Below are positions 44,302 through 52,920 of a stretch of DNA of 64,000 nucleotides, in pieces. The stretch spans positions 1 through 64,000 of the forward strand of contig CAIUMD010000015.1 in NCBI GenBank assembly GCA_903900155.1, read 5' to 3'. This DNA comes from an uncultured Caulobacterales bacterium. Its GTDB lineage: Bacteria; Pseudomonadota; Alphaproteobacteria; Caulobacterales; Caulobacteraceae. A model generated the notes under the pieces. That model was not told the DNA's origin. It ran no database searches and saw only the letters and a list, made by a program, of their open reading frames with translations. Position 1 is the first letter of the stretch. Every line of letters begins with the position of its first letter. A program made the position numbers and the translations under genes.

Positions 44302-45840
44302 TTAGAGCGCGGCTTCGATCAGGCGCGGCCCCGGCGTGGCCATGGCGCGGGCGAAGGCGTCGTCGAAGGCTTCGGCGGTCGAGGCCCGCTCGGCGGCCAT
44401 GCCCATGCCCTGGGCCATCTGCACCCAGTCGATGCGGGGATCGCCCAGGTCCAGCAGCCTGGACGCCGCCGGGCCCGGATTGCCGGCGCCCGTGCGACCC
44501 AGCTCGATCCCCAGGATCCGATAGGCGTGGTTGGCGAAGACCACGACCGTGACGTCCAGCTGCTCGCGGACGATCGTCCAGAGGCCCTGCACCGTGTACA
44601 TGCCCGCCCCGTCGCCGGTCAGGGCCAGGACCTTGCGGTCGGGACAGGCGACGGCCGCGCCGATGGCCAGCGGGACGCCCTGGCCGATCGCGCCGCCCGT
44701 CAGCGACAGCCAGTCGTGGGCGCGCGCGGCCTTGGTCTGGGTGAAGATCGGCAGGCCGGCGGTCACCGCATCGTCCGAGATCACCGTATCCGTCGGCATG
44801 TGCTTGGCGATCGAAGCGCCGATGGCCCAGGCGTCGAAGCGCCCGGCCGGCGCCTCGGGCGCGGCATAGGTCTCGACCGGCCCCGAGGCCGGCGCGCCGA
44901 CGGCGTCGGCCAGGGCGTTCAGCGCCGCCGCCGCGTCGACCTCGCGCCCGCACAGGGCCTCGACCGAGCAGCCCTCAGGCACAAGCACGCTGGGCCGGTC
45001 GGGATAGGCGAAGAAGGCCACCGGGCGAGCGGTCGAGACCAGGATCATCAGGTCGACGCCGTCCAGGTCCTTCAGGGCCTGCTCGGCGAAATAGGGCAGC
45101 TTGTCGGGACGGAACCGGCCCTCGCCCCGCGTCTGGCGGGCCGTGAAGGTGTCGGTCAGCACGCGCACGCCATGCGCCGCCAACCGGCCGGCGGCGGCCA
45201 GGGCTGTCTCCCCGCAGGCGCCCGAGCCCAGCAGCAGCACCGGCTTCTTGGCGAAGCCCAGCGCCTTGGCCACGCCGTCGACGGCGGCCGTGTCGGGCTT
45301 GGCGAAGCTTGGCGGGGTCACCACCGGTCCCTTCACGGTCGCCGGGTTCCAGGCGGCGTCGGCGGGCAGGACGAGGCAGGCGTTGCCGCCGGGCGTCCCG
45401 TAGCTGGCGACGATGGCCTCGGCGGTCAGCGGCCCGACGCTGTCGGCGCTCTCGGCCGACTTGACCCACAGCGAATTGGGCGCGGCCAGGGCGGCGATGT
45501 CGCTGTCCAGCGGCGCGTCGAAGCCGCGATGATAGGTGGCGTGGTCGCCGATGACATTGACGATGGGGGTGTGCGCCCTCCGGGCGTTGTGCAGGTTGGC
45601 CGCGCCGTTGGCGTAGCCGGGACCCAGGTGCAACAGGGTGCAGGCGGGCTTGCCGGCCATGCGGCCATAACCATCGGCCGCGCCGGTCGCCACGCCCTCG
45701 AACAGGCACAGCACCGAGCGCATGCGCGGCTCGCGGTCCAGGGCCGAGACGAACTGCATCTCGCTGGTGCCCGGATTGGCGAAGCAGGCGACGACCCCGT
45801 TGTCGGCCAGGGTGGTGATCAGGGCGTCCGCGCCGTTCAT
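44302..45840 (-). CDS. ThDP-dependent enzyme, acetolactate-synthase-like
   Basis: A 512-residue thiamine-diphosphate enzyme of the acetolactate synthase/benzoylformate decarboxylase type. The catalytic glutamate is in FEGVATGAADGYGRMAG and the ThDP-Mg motif in LTGDGAGMYTVQGLWTI...VVFAN. Such proteins decarboxylate 2-keto acids, with or without a second ligation step. There is no small regulatory subunit gene nearby, arguing against the branched-chain biosynthetic enzyme. I chose the ATG at 45840, which has GGAGGAC upstream; the track ORF starts at 46005. Confidence 0.88.
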   Translation of the reverse strand: MNGADALITTLADNGVVACFANPGTSEMQFVSALDREPRMRSVLCLFEGVATGAADGYGRMAGKPACTLLHLGPGYANGAANLHNARRAHTPIVNVIGDHATYHRGFDAPLDSDIAALAAPNSLWVKSAESADSVGPLTAEAIVASYGTPGGNACLVLPADAAWNPATVKGPVVTPPSFAKPDTAAVDGVAKALGFAKKPVLLLGSGACGETALAAAGRLAAHGVRVLTDTFTARQTRGEGRFRPDKLPYFAEQALKDLDGVDLMILVSTARPVAFFAYPDRPSVLVPEGCSVEALCGREVDAAAALNALADAVGAPASGPVETYAAPEAPAGRFDAWAIGASIAKHMPTDTVISDDAVTAGLPIFTQTKAARAHDWLSLTGGAIGQGVPLAIGAAVACPDRKVLALTGDGAGMYTVQGLWTIVREQLDVTVVVFANHAYRILGIELGRTGAGNPGPAASRLLDLGDPRIDWVQMAQGMGMAAERASTAEAFDDAFARAMATPGPRLIEAAL

Positions 45841-45955
45841 GCTGTCCTCCGCTTTATGCCCCCTGTCTCCGACATTTCGGCAAGCCCGCCAACCCGGTTG
45901 CGCTCCCGATGGCAACCATTGCAGTGTGGCCGACAAAATAGGGGGAAAACTTGCC

Positions 45956-46597
45956 ATGAAGGCCATGAGCCCGGCCCCGCGCTGGACGCTGGTCGCGTCC
46001 GTCATCGCCGGCGTCAGCTATGTCGCGACCTGGGTCGTCGAGCTGCCGCCGCTGGTCGAGACCGCCTGGAAGGGGGCCGGCGTCGCCTTGCTGGCGCTGC
46101 ATGCGGCGGTCAGGGCCAGAAGCCTGGACGGCTGGCTGCTGGTCGCGGTCATGGCCCTGGGCGCGGCGGGCGACGTGCTGTTGGAGACCCACGGCCTGAC
46201 GGTCGGCGCCATCGCCTTCCTGCTGGGCCACGTCGTCGCCGGCGGCCTCTATCTGCGCCACCGGCGCAGCGCCTCGCTGGCGCCGCTGGTGCTGATCCCG
46301 GCGGTCACGGCCATCGCCTGGATGCTGCCCGCCGATCGCGCCGCAGCCCCAGGCGTCGCCCTGTACAGCGTCTTCCTGTCGACCATGGCCGCCACCGCCC
46401 TGGGCAGCCATTTCCCGTACAAGACCGTCGGGCGCGGGGCGCTGATGTTCGTGCTGTCGGACCTGTTGATCTTCGCGCGCCTGGGACCGTTGCCGGACAA
46501 TCTGGCGACCGGGCTGGCGGTGTGGGGTCTGTACTATTTCGGCCAGATGCTGATCTGCGTCGGCGTCGCCAACACCCTGCGCCCTAGAACCGCATGA
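45956..46597 (+). CDS. Lysoplasmalogenase (YhhN/TMEM86 family)
   Basis: A 213-residue membrane protein with about seven hydrophobic segments, and the family blocks LVAVMALGAAGDVLLE, AIAFLLGHVVAGGLYL and GRGALMFVLSDLLIFAR. The aspartates within membrane helices fit the lysoplasmalogenase active site, which hydrolyses the vinyl-ether bond of lysoplasmalogens. The ATG at 45956 follows GGGGGAAAAC. The last 14 bases overlap the convergent CoA-ligase gene. Confidence 0.88.
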   Translation: MKAMSPAPRWTLVASVIAGVSYVATWVVELPPLVETAWKGAGVALLALHAAVRARSLDGWLLVAVMALGAAGDVLLETHGLTVGAIAFLLGHVVAGGLYLRHRRSASLAPLVLIPAVTAIAWMLPADRAAAPGVALYSVFLSTMAATALGSHFPYKTVGRGALMFVLSDLLIFARLGPLPDNLATGLAVWGLYYFGQMLICVGVANTLRPRTA

Positions 46598-48386
46598 CCC
46601 CGGCGTCGGGGGCCTCGGCAAAGAGGCGTTCGAGCTCCTTCGGGCGCCGATCGCGCGCCAGGGCCTGGTTGATATAGCCCTTGTCGGTCAGCTCGCCGCT
46701 GGCCGCGTCGGGCGCGCCGTCCAGGATCAGGGCGCGGGCGATCTTGCCGCCGCCGCCCTTGGCCGCCGCGTTCATGCGCGAGAGGCCCTCGACGATCTGG
46801 GCGCGGACGGCCTCCGCATCACCCAACCGGTCACAGGCCTTGGCGTCCAGGAACAGCATCAGGCCCACGCCCTCCCGCCCCTCGCCGCAGACCACCGCGT
46901 CCGAGACCACGCCGCCGATCGCCGACACCGCCGCCACCCGCAGCGCCCCGGCCGCCACGAAGGTCCCGCTGGCCAGCTTGAAGTTCTCGACCAGCCGCCC
47001 GTCGAACACGAGGCCGGCGGCCGGATCCTCCGGGTCGGCCAGGCGCGCGGCGTCGCCCAGGCGGTAGAAACCGTCCTCGTCGAAGGCCTGGGCGGTGGCT
47101 TCCGGCTGGTCCAGATAGCCCGGCGAGACCTGCGGCCCCTTCACCCGGATCTCGAACTTGCCGCCGTCGCCGGCCGGCACGAGTTTCACCGAAGTCCCGG
47201 GCGTCGGCAGGCCGACCATGCCCGAGCGGGCGTTCAGCCAGTGGATGTTGCAGGCCGTCGGGCCGGTCTCGGTGGCGCCATAGCCGGCCGCGAAGGTGAT
47301 CCGCTCGCCGACCGTACGCACCGCCACGGCCTGGACCCGGTCGAGGATCGACTGGGCCATCGAGGCCCCGCCGTACTGGATCACCCGCACGGTCTCGAAG
47401 AACTTCGCCGCCAGGGCCTGGTTGCGCTCCAGCTCGCCGACGAACATCGCCCAGCCGGCCGGGACCATGTTGTGATAGGTCGTCGCCACCTCGGAGAGGT
47501 TGCGCACCGTCTCGCCGAACCTGCCAGCCAGCGGCTGGCCGGCGTCGATGTACAATGTCCCGCCCCGGTGCAGCACCATGTGCAGGATGGCGTTGGCCCC
47601 CAGGCTGTGGCTCCAGGGCGCGGAATTGACCAGCACTGGCGGCTCGGGATCGGCATAGCAGGCTTGGATCTGCGCCGCGTTCAGCGCGATGTTGGCGTGG
47701 GTGCAGACCACCGCCTTGGGACGGCCCGTCGAGCCCGAGGTCAGCAGCAGCTTGGCGACATCGTCCGGACGAGCGACCGGTTCGACCGGCTCGCTCTTCA
47801 GCAGGTCGTCGAAGGCGGCGTCGCCCGGCCGCGCGTTGCGACTCACAACGACCGGCAGGCCGGCCAGGAACGGCGCGGCCAGGGCGTCGCCAAAGGCCTC
47901 GGCGTCGTCGGCATAGACGGCGGCCGGCTTCAGCCGTTCGACGGCGTGCTGCAGGCGCGTCAGGTCAGCCCCCTTCAGCCCGTACTGCGGCGAGACCGGC
48001 GCGGCCGGCGCGCCCAGGCTCATGGCGGCGTAGGCGATCAGGGCGTGGTCGACGCCGTTGCGGGCCAGGATCAGCAGCGGCCGGCCGCGCGACAGGCCCA
48101 GCGCCGCGAGCCCGCCCGCCAGGGCCTCGACCTGCTGCTTGGCCTCAGCGTAGGTCACCGTCCGCCAGCCGTCGCCGTCCCGCTCGGCCAGCCAGACCCG
48201 ATCCGCCGCCTCGACGGCCCAGCGCGCCAGGGGCTGCGTCGTGGTCCGCACCGCGTCCGAATAGGGCATGGGATTGCGCAGGATCAGCGTCTCGCCCCCA
48301 TGGCCCTGAACCCGCTCGACCTCCAGCGCGCGGGGCGCGTAGCGGGCGTCGCGGAAGGGGGCGCTGGTGAAGGTCGATCCGTCCAT
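46584..48386 (-). CDS. Feruloyl-CoA synthase-like acyl-CoA ligase
   Basis: A 600-residue AMP-dependent CoA ligase. The P-loop-like motif is LLLTSGSTGRPKAVVCTH, and AGYGATETGPTACNIH and GDAARLADPEDPAAGLVFDGR (adenylation and hinge Asp) follow. YARKL-like blocks and the RYAPRALEVERVQGHGGETLILRNP start are typical of feruloyl-CoA synthases that activate hydroxycinnamates. The track ORF extends to 48500, but the ATG at 48386 has GGAGGTC upstream. No vanillin or ferulate hydratase gene is adjacent. Confidence 0.88.
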   Translation of the reverse strand: MDGSTFTSAPFRDARYAPRALEVERVQGHGGETLILRNPMPYSDAVRTTTQPLARWAVEAADRVWLAERDGDGWRTVTYAEAKQQVEALAGGLAALGLSRGRPLLILARNGVDHALIAYAAMSLGAPAAPVSPQYGLKGADLTRLQHAVERLKPAAVYADDAEAFGDALAAPFLAGLPVVVSRNARPGDAAFDDLLKSEPVEPVARPDDVAKLLLTSGSTGRPKAVVCTHANIALNAAQIQACYADPEPPVLVNSAPWSHSLGANAILHMVLHRGGTLYIDAGQPLAGRFGETVRNLSEVATTYHNMVPAGWAMFVGELERNQALAAKFFETVRVIQYGGASMAQSILDRVQAVAVRTVGERITFAAGYGATETGPTACNIHWLNARSGMVGLPTPGTSVKLVPAGDGGKFEIRVKGPQVSPGYLDQPEATAQAFDEDGFYRLGDAARLADPEDPAAGLVFDGRLVENFKLASGTFVAAGALRVAAVSAIGGVVSDAVVCGEGREGVGLMLFLDAKACDRLGDAEAVRAQIVEGLSRMNAAAKGGGGKIARALILDGAPDAASGELTDKGYINQALARDRRPKELERLFAEAPDAGVMRF

Positions 48387-48504
48387 GACCTCCGTTATGC
48401 GCCCCCCTCGACATTTTTTCCAAGACCTGTCGAATCCGCCTGCGCCGGCGCGTCTCTCAGGTCGAAGCGTCGCGATGGCCGCGCGCTCATTGGGAGACAA
48501 GACG

Positions 48505-48855
48505 ATGCAATACGCCCTGCTGATCTATGAGAACGAGGACCTCTATCGCACCGACGCCGGCCGCTCGATGGACGAGATCATCACCGCCCATCGCGCCCTG
48601 GCCGGCGAGCTGGCGCAGCAAGGCATCCTGCTCGGCGGCCAAGGTCTGAAGACCGCCGACACCGCCACCACGGTGCGCAAGTCGGACGGCCAGCACGCCC
48701 TGCACGACGGTCCCTATGCCGAGGCCCGCGAGCAGTTGGGCGGCTTCTACCTGATCGAGGTCTCGGACCTGGACGCCGCCCTGGCCATCGCCAAGCGCAT
48801 CCCGCTGGCGGGCGACGGCGCCGTCGAGGTCCGTCCGATGATCGAGGAAGGGTGA
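48505..48855 (+). CDS. YCII-related (DGPF) domain protein
   Basis: A 116-residue YCII-family protein. MQYALLIYENEDLY, LHDGPYAEAREQLGGFYLIEV (the DGPF box as DGPY) and the REIPLAG-like C-terminus (KRIPLAGDGAVEVRP) mark the family. Such proteins are regularly paired with ECF42-type sigma factors. A GGGAGAC site precedes the ATG at 48505. Its stop overlaps the GTG start of the sigma factor. Confidence 0.92.
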   Translation: MQYALLIYENEDLYRTDAGRSMDEIITAHRALAGELAQQGILLGGQGLKTADTATTVRKSDGQHALHDGPYAEAREQLGGFYLIEVSDLDAALAIAKRIPLAGDGAVEVRPMIEEG

Positions 48856-50063
48856 TCACCCTCGACCAGACTGCGCGGGAGGCCGGAGGGCGGATCGTCG
48901 CCGCCCTGGCGACGGCCTTCCGCGACCTCGACTTGGCCGAGGAGGCCTATGCCGAGGCCTGCGCGCGGGCCGCCGCCGTCTGGCCCGCGGCGCCGCCCCT
49001 GGATCCGGCGGCCTGGCTCTACGCCACGGCGCGGCGGTGCGTTCTCGACATGATCCGCAAACGGAAAGTCCGCAGCCGCCTGACGCCCGACACGCCGGAA
49101 CCACAGGCTTCCGCCGAGGAGATCATGGCCTCCGACGCCCGCCTGATCCCCGACGAGCGGCTGCGGCTGATCTTCGTCTGCTGCCACCCGGCCGTCGCGC
49201 CCGAGGCTCGCGCGGCCCTGACTCTGCGGCTGGTCTGCGGCCTGACCGTGCAGGAGATCGCCCGCGCCTTCCTGGTCGCCGAGCCCGCCATGTTCCAGCG
49301 CCTGACCCGCGCCAAGAAGAAGATCGCCCAGGCCGGGGTGTCCTTCGAGGTCCCCGGCCCGCAGGCCTGGCCCGAGCGCTTGGCGGCGGTGTTCTCGACC
49401 CTGGAAGTGGCCTATGCCCGCGCCCATGAGGACGCCGCCGGGGCCGGGCAGCATGCCGGTTATGCCCGCGAGATGCTGGGCCTGACCGCCGTCCTGGCCG
49501 AGCTGCTGCCGGACGAGCCCGAGTGCCTGGCCTTCGCCGCCACGGTGCGGTTCGCCGAGGCCCGGCGACCGGCGCGGCTGGACGCCCACGGGGCGATGAT
49601 CCCGCTGTCGGAGCAGGATCCGGCGCTGTGGAACCGGTCGCTGATCCACGAGGCCGACGCCCTGCTACGCCGCGCCGCCCGGCTGAACCGGCCCGGACCG
49701 CGCCAACTGCGGGCGGCCCTGCATGGCGTGTGGTGCGTGCGCCGCTCGCTGGCGGAGCCGCCGCCGTGGTCGGCGGTGCTGGCGCTCTATGACCTGGCCG
49801 AGCGGGACGATCCGTTCGTGCGGATCAACCGCGCCGTGGCCCTGGCGCAGGTCGCCGGACCGGCCGTGGCGCTGGTCGAGATCGAGGCGCTGGACGCCGA
49901 CCGGCTGGCGGACTTCCAGCCGTTCCACGCGGTGCGGGCCGATCTTCTGGCGCGACTGGGCCGGCGCGACGAGGCGCTGGCCGTTTATCAGCGGGCGATC
50001 GATCTGGCGCCGGGGCCGGCGGAGCGGCTGTGGTTAGTCAGAAGGCGGAACGAGGTCACTTAA
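48852..50063 (+). CDS. ECF42-type RNA polymerase sigma factor with C-terminal helical domain
   Basis: A 403-residue extracytoplasmic-function sigma factor. Region 2 and 4 elements lie in the first 170 residues: LYATARRCVLDMIRKRKVR and LTLRLVCGLTVQEIARAFLVAEPAMFQRLTRAKKKI. The remaining 230 residues are a TPR-like helical domain seen in ECF42 sigma factors, which may regulate activity instead of an anti-sigma. It starts with GTG at 48852, overlapping the YCII stop (GTGA), as expected for this pair. Confidence 0.92.
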   Translation: MITLDQTAREAGGRIVAALATAFRDLDLAEEAYAEACARAAAVWPAAPPLDPAAWLYATARRCVLDMIRKRKVRSRLTPDTPEPQASAEEIMASDARLIPDERLRLIFVCCHPAVAPEARAALTLRLVCGLTVQEIARAFLVAEPAMFQRLTRAKKKIAQAGVSFEVPGPQAWPERLAAVFSTLEVAYARAHEDAAGAGQHAGYAREMLGLTAVLAELLPDEPECLAFAATVRFAEARRPARLDAHGAMIPLSEQDPALWNRSLIHEADALLRRAARLNRPGPRQLRAALHGVWCVRRSLAEPPPWSAVLALYDLAERDDPFVRINRAVALAQVAGPAVALVEIEALDADRLADFQPFHAVRADLLARLGRRDEALAVYQRAIDLAPGPAERLWLVRRRNEVT

Positions 50064-50066
50064 ACT

Positions 50067-50166
50067 TGTCATCCCGGGCGTAGCGAAGCGAAGACCCGGG
50101 ACCGCCAGAAACGCAAAGCTTCCGGCGGTCCCGGCTCGGCGCGCTACGCGCTTGGCCGGGATGACA
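50067..50166. repeat. Palindromic intergenic repeat
   Basis: The block opens TGTCATCCCGGGCGTAGCG and closes with CTTGGCCGGGATGACA. Nested inverted segments lie inside (ACCCGGGACCGCC...GGCGGTCCCGG and CGTAGCGAAGCG...GCGCGCTACGCG). It sits between the convergent sigma-factor and dihydroorotase genes. It belongs to the dispersed CATCCCGG palindromes of alphaproteobacteria, and could terminate both transcripts. Confidence 0.8.
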
Positions 50167-50170
50167 GTTT

Positions 50171-51505
50171 TTATCGAGCCAACGTCTCCAGGAACCGGAC
50201 AGGCTCGCCGCGGCCTTCGGCGACGATCTCGTCGTCACGCATGACCACGACGCCGCGCACGATGGTCGCCACCGGCCAGGCCTTGGCCTCGAAGCCGTCG
50301 AACGGGGTCCAGCCGGCGCGGTTGGCCATCTGCGCGTGGGTGATGACCTTGCGGGCCTTCATGTCGACGATGGTGAAGTCGGCGTCGAAGCCTTCGGCCA
50401 GTCGGCCCTTGTCGGCCAGGCCGAACACGCGGTTGACGCCGTGGCTGGTCAGGTCGACGAAGCGCTCGAGGCTCAGCTTGCCGTCGACCACGTGGGTCAG
50501 CATCACCGGCACCAGGGTCTGGACGCCCGGCATGCCCGAGGGCGAGGCGGGATAGGGACGGGCCTTCTCCTCGCGGGTGTGGGGCGCGTGATCGCTGCCC
50601 AGCACGTCGGCGATGCCGGCCTCAATGCCGCGCCAGACGCCGGCCACGTGGTCGGCGGTGCGGATCGGCGGGTTCATCTGAGCAAAGCCCTTCAGGCGCT
50701 CATAGGCCTCGGGCGCGACCAGGGTCAGGTGCTGGGGCGTGACCTCGACGCTGGCGACGTCCTTGTTCTGGGCCAGGAAGTCGATCTCTTCCTTGGTCGT
50801 GACGTGCAGCACGTGGATGCGCTTGCCCAGGCCCTTGGCGATGCGGACCAGGCGGTGGGTCGACTGCAGGGCGGCCTGGGCGTCGCGCACCTCGGGGTGG
50901 CTGGTCCAGTCGCCGGGACGGGCCAGGCTGCGGCGGTCGGCCAGGCGGTATTCGTCCTCGGAGTGGAAAGCGGCGCGGCGGTTCACATGCCGCAGCACGT
51001 TCTCGACGCCCTCGTCGTCCTGCACCAGCAAGCTGCCGGTCGAGGCGCCCATGAACACCTTGACGCCGCAGCAGCCCGGGAGGCGCTCCAGCTCGCCCAG
51101 GAACGGGGCGTTCTCATGCGTGCCGCCGACATAGAAGGCGTGGTCGGTGTGCATGCGGTTCTTGGCGCGCGACAGCTTGTCGGCCAGGGCGTCCGGGTCG
51201 GTGGTGGTCGGCTCGGTGTTGGGCATCTCGAAGACGGCGACCACGCCGCCCAGGGCCGCGCCGCGCGAGCCGCTCTCGAGATCTTCCTTCCACTCCAGGC
51301 CCGGCTCGCGGAAGTGCACCTGGCTGTCGATCACGCCGGGCAACACGGTCAGGCCCGCGGCGTCGAACACTTCACCGGCCGAGGCCTGGGAGAGGTCGCC
51401 GATGGCGACGATCTTGCCGTTCCGCACGCCGATGTCGGTGATCCCGCGCCCCGCGTGATTCACCACCTCGCCCCCCCGCACGATCAGGTCGAAGGTCTGG
51501 GTCAT
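50171..51505 (-). CDS. Dihydroorotase (class I, pyrimidine synthesis)
   Basis: A 444-residue amidohydrolase. The HxR metal motif is DSQVHFREPG, FEMPNTEPTT follows, and VLGSDHAPHTREEK carries the metal-binding aspartate. These match class I dihydroorotase (PyrC/AllB-like), which cyclises carbamoyl aspartate in pyrimidine synthesis. Carbamoyl phosphate and transcarbamylase genes are not adjacent. An allantoinase identity cannot be fully excluded but is less likely. Confidence 0.88.
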   Translation of the reverse strand: MTQTFDLIVRGGEVVNHAGRGITDIGVRNGKIVAIGDLSQASAGEVFDAAGLTVLPGVIDSQVHFREPGLEWKEDLESGSRGAALGGVVAVFEMPNTEPTTTDPDALADKLSRAKNRMHTDHAFYVGGTHENAPFLGELERLPGCCGVKVFMGASTGSLLVQDDEGVENVLRHVNRRAAFHSEDEYRLADRRSLARPGDWTSHPEVRDAQAALQSTHRLVRIAKGLGKRIHVLHVTTKEEIDFLAQNKDVASVEVTPQHLTLVAPEAYERLKGFAQMNPPIRTADHVAGVWRGIEAGIADVLGSDHAPHTREEKARPYPASPSGMPGVQTLVPVMLTHVVDGKLSLERFVDLTSHGVNRVFGLADKGRLAEGFDADFTIVDMKARKVITHAQMANRAGWTPFDGFEAKAWPVATIVRGVVVMRDDEIVAEGRGEPVRFLETLAR

Positions 51506-51576
51506 GGGGACGGCTCCTGCGAATGGATTTCAGCGGGTCTAGGTCCGCCTCTGTTCCCAAGCAACAAATATCCGCT

Positions 51577-51667
51577 CATCCCCGCGAAAGCGGGGACCCC
51601 TGCGGAATGGGCGACCTAGCCGCGCCCTCCCGTCTTGCTCAGCTTGGGTCCCCGCTTTCGCGGGGAT
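51577..51667. repeat. Palindromic repeat invading the end of the glycosyltransferase gene
   Basis: Two inverted copies, ATCCCCGCGAAAGCGGGGAC and its complement, stand 46 bases apart. Each copy is itself a hairpin (CCCCGC-GAAA-GCGGGG type). The distal copy lies inside the 3' end of the minus-strand glycosyltransferase gene and encodes its last residues HPRESGDPS. Confidence 0.85.
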
Positions 51668-52793
51668 GGTCGGCAGAGGCGGCGACGGCCTCGAGTTCGC
51701 GATCGTCAGCCGTTTCTTCGACGACCGGCTCCGACACGGCTTCAGCCTCGGCAACCTCTTCCGCGATCGCCTCTTCGATCACCGCTTCCTGCGGCGAGAG
51801 CTCGGCCTCGGGTTCCGTGCGGGCCAGCAAGGCCTTGGCCTCGCGGACCACGGTGGCCACCGGCAGGTCGCTCATGTGCCGGATAGCCTGGGAGAGGTCC
51901 GGGTCGACGGCCAGGAACTGCTCGAAGCTGCGCGGGCCGCGCACCGCCACGGCCTTGTCGCCCCACGGGCCGTAGCGACGCTCGTCAGAGGGGCCGAACA
52001 GGCCGATAGTCGGCGCGCCGGCGGCGGCGGCGATGTGCATCAGGCCCGAGTCGTTGCCGATGAACAGCCGCGCGCGCTTGAGACAGGCATAGGCGGTCAG
52101 CAAGTCCACCTTGCCGGTCAGGTCGATGGTGCGGCCGCGGGCCGAGGCCATGCGCAGTTCCTCGACCATGCGGGTGTCTTCCGGCCCGCCCAGGATCAAG
52201 AGGCGCCCGCCGGCCATCGGGCCGTCCTTGTCCAAGAGCTGGGCCGCCGTCTGGGTGAAGCGCTCGATCGGCCAGACCTTGCCGATCCAGTTCGAGGCCG
52301 GGCCCATGGCCAGGATCGGGCCGTCCCCCTTGCCTCCTTCCAAGCCCAGCAGTTCGTCGGCCAGGGCCTGGACCTCGGGCGAGATGTAGAGATGGGGCGC
52401 GGGCGGATCGCCCTCCAGCTTCAGGGTGCGGGCGGCGTCGACCACCTTGTGCTCGATATCGCCGGGCAGCTTCTTCCAGATCGCCCGCTTGTCGCGGCGC
52501 AGGAACAGGGCCGTGGCCGAGCCACGCAGGTCGACGACCAGGCTCCACTTCCTGTGGCGCACCTGGTTCCAGAGCTTGAACCAGTGACCCTTGCCCTTGC
52601 CCTTCTCCATCACGATCACGCGGTCCAGGCCCGGCACATGGGCGAACAGCGGCGCGGCCAACGGGCCGGCGACGATGGTGAAGCGGGCGTTGGGAATTTG
52701 ATCAGAGAGAAGTTTGATCAGGCCGGACGAAAGCACCGCATCGCCGATGCGTGTGGCCGTGATGAAAAGAATCGGGAAGGCCCGCTGTGTCAT
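51639..52793 (-). CDS. Glycosyltransferase family 9 (heptosyltransferase-like)
   Basis: A family 9 glycosyltransferase of the lipopolysaccharide heptosyltransferase type: ILFITATRIGDAVLSSGLIKLLSD, AMGPASNWIGKVWP, FIGNDSGLMHIAAAAGAPTIGLFG. It transfers a sugar to lipid A core or another envelope acceptor. The start is taken at 52793 (384 residues), as the track start at 52829 adds unconserved residues. The C-terminal 60 residues are an acidic low-complexity tail (EAVIEEAIAEEVAEAEAVSE) that ends in the peptide encoded by a palindromic repeat. Confidence 0.85.
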   Translation of the reverse strand: MTQRAFPILFITATRIGDAVLSSGLIKLLSDQIPNARFTIVAGPLAAPLFAHVPGLDRVIVMEKGKGKGHWFKLWNQVRHRKWSLVVDLRGSATALFLRRDKRAIWKKLPGDIEHKVVDAARTLKLEGDPPAPHLYISPEVQALADELLGLEGGKGDGPILAMGPASNWIGKVWPIERFTQTAAQLLDKDGPMAGGRLLILGGPEDTRMVEELRMASARGRTIDLTGKVDLLTAYACLKRARLFIGNDSGLMHIAAAAGAPTIGLFGPSDERRYGPWGDKAVAVRGPRSFEQFLAVDPDLSQAIRHMSDLPVATVVREAKALLARTEPEAELSPQEAVIEEAIAEEVAEAEAVSEPVVEETADDRELEAVAASADHPRESGDPS

Positions 52794-52920
52794 CCGCCTA
52801 TCTATAGATCGCTCGGTGAGTCGGCGCATCCCGCTATAGCGGTTAAGCTTTTGACTTCCTGCGACCGAACGTCGCGCGACACGATTGGCGGTCTGGCGAG
52901 CGCAGGCCTATATCGCGGAT

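Noticed and set aside
44254-46587. 777-residue ORF antisense to the ThDP enzyme
   Set aside because: The opposite strand has catalytic and cofactor motifs of the enzyme; the antisense protein is low complexity.
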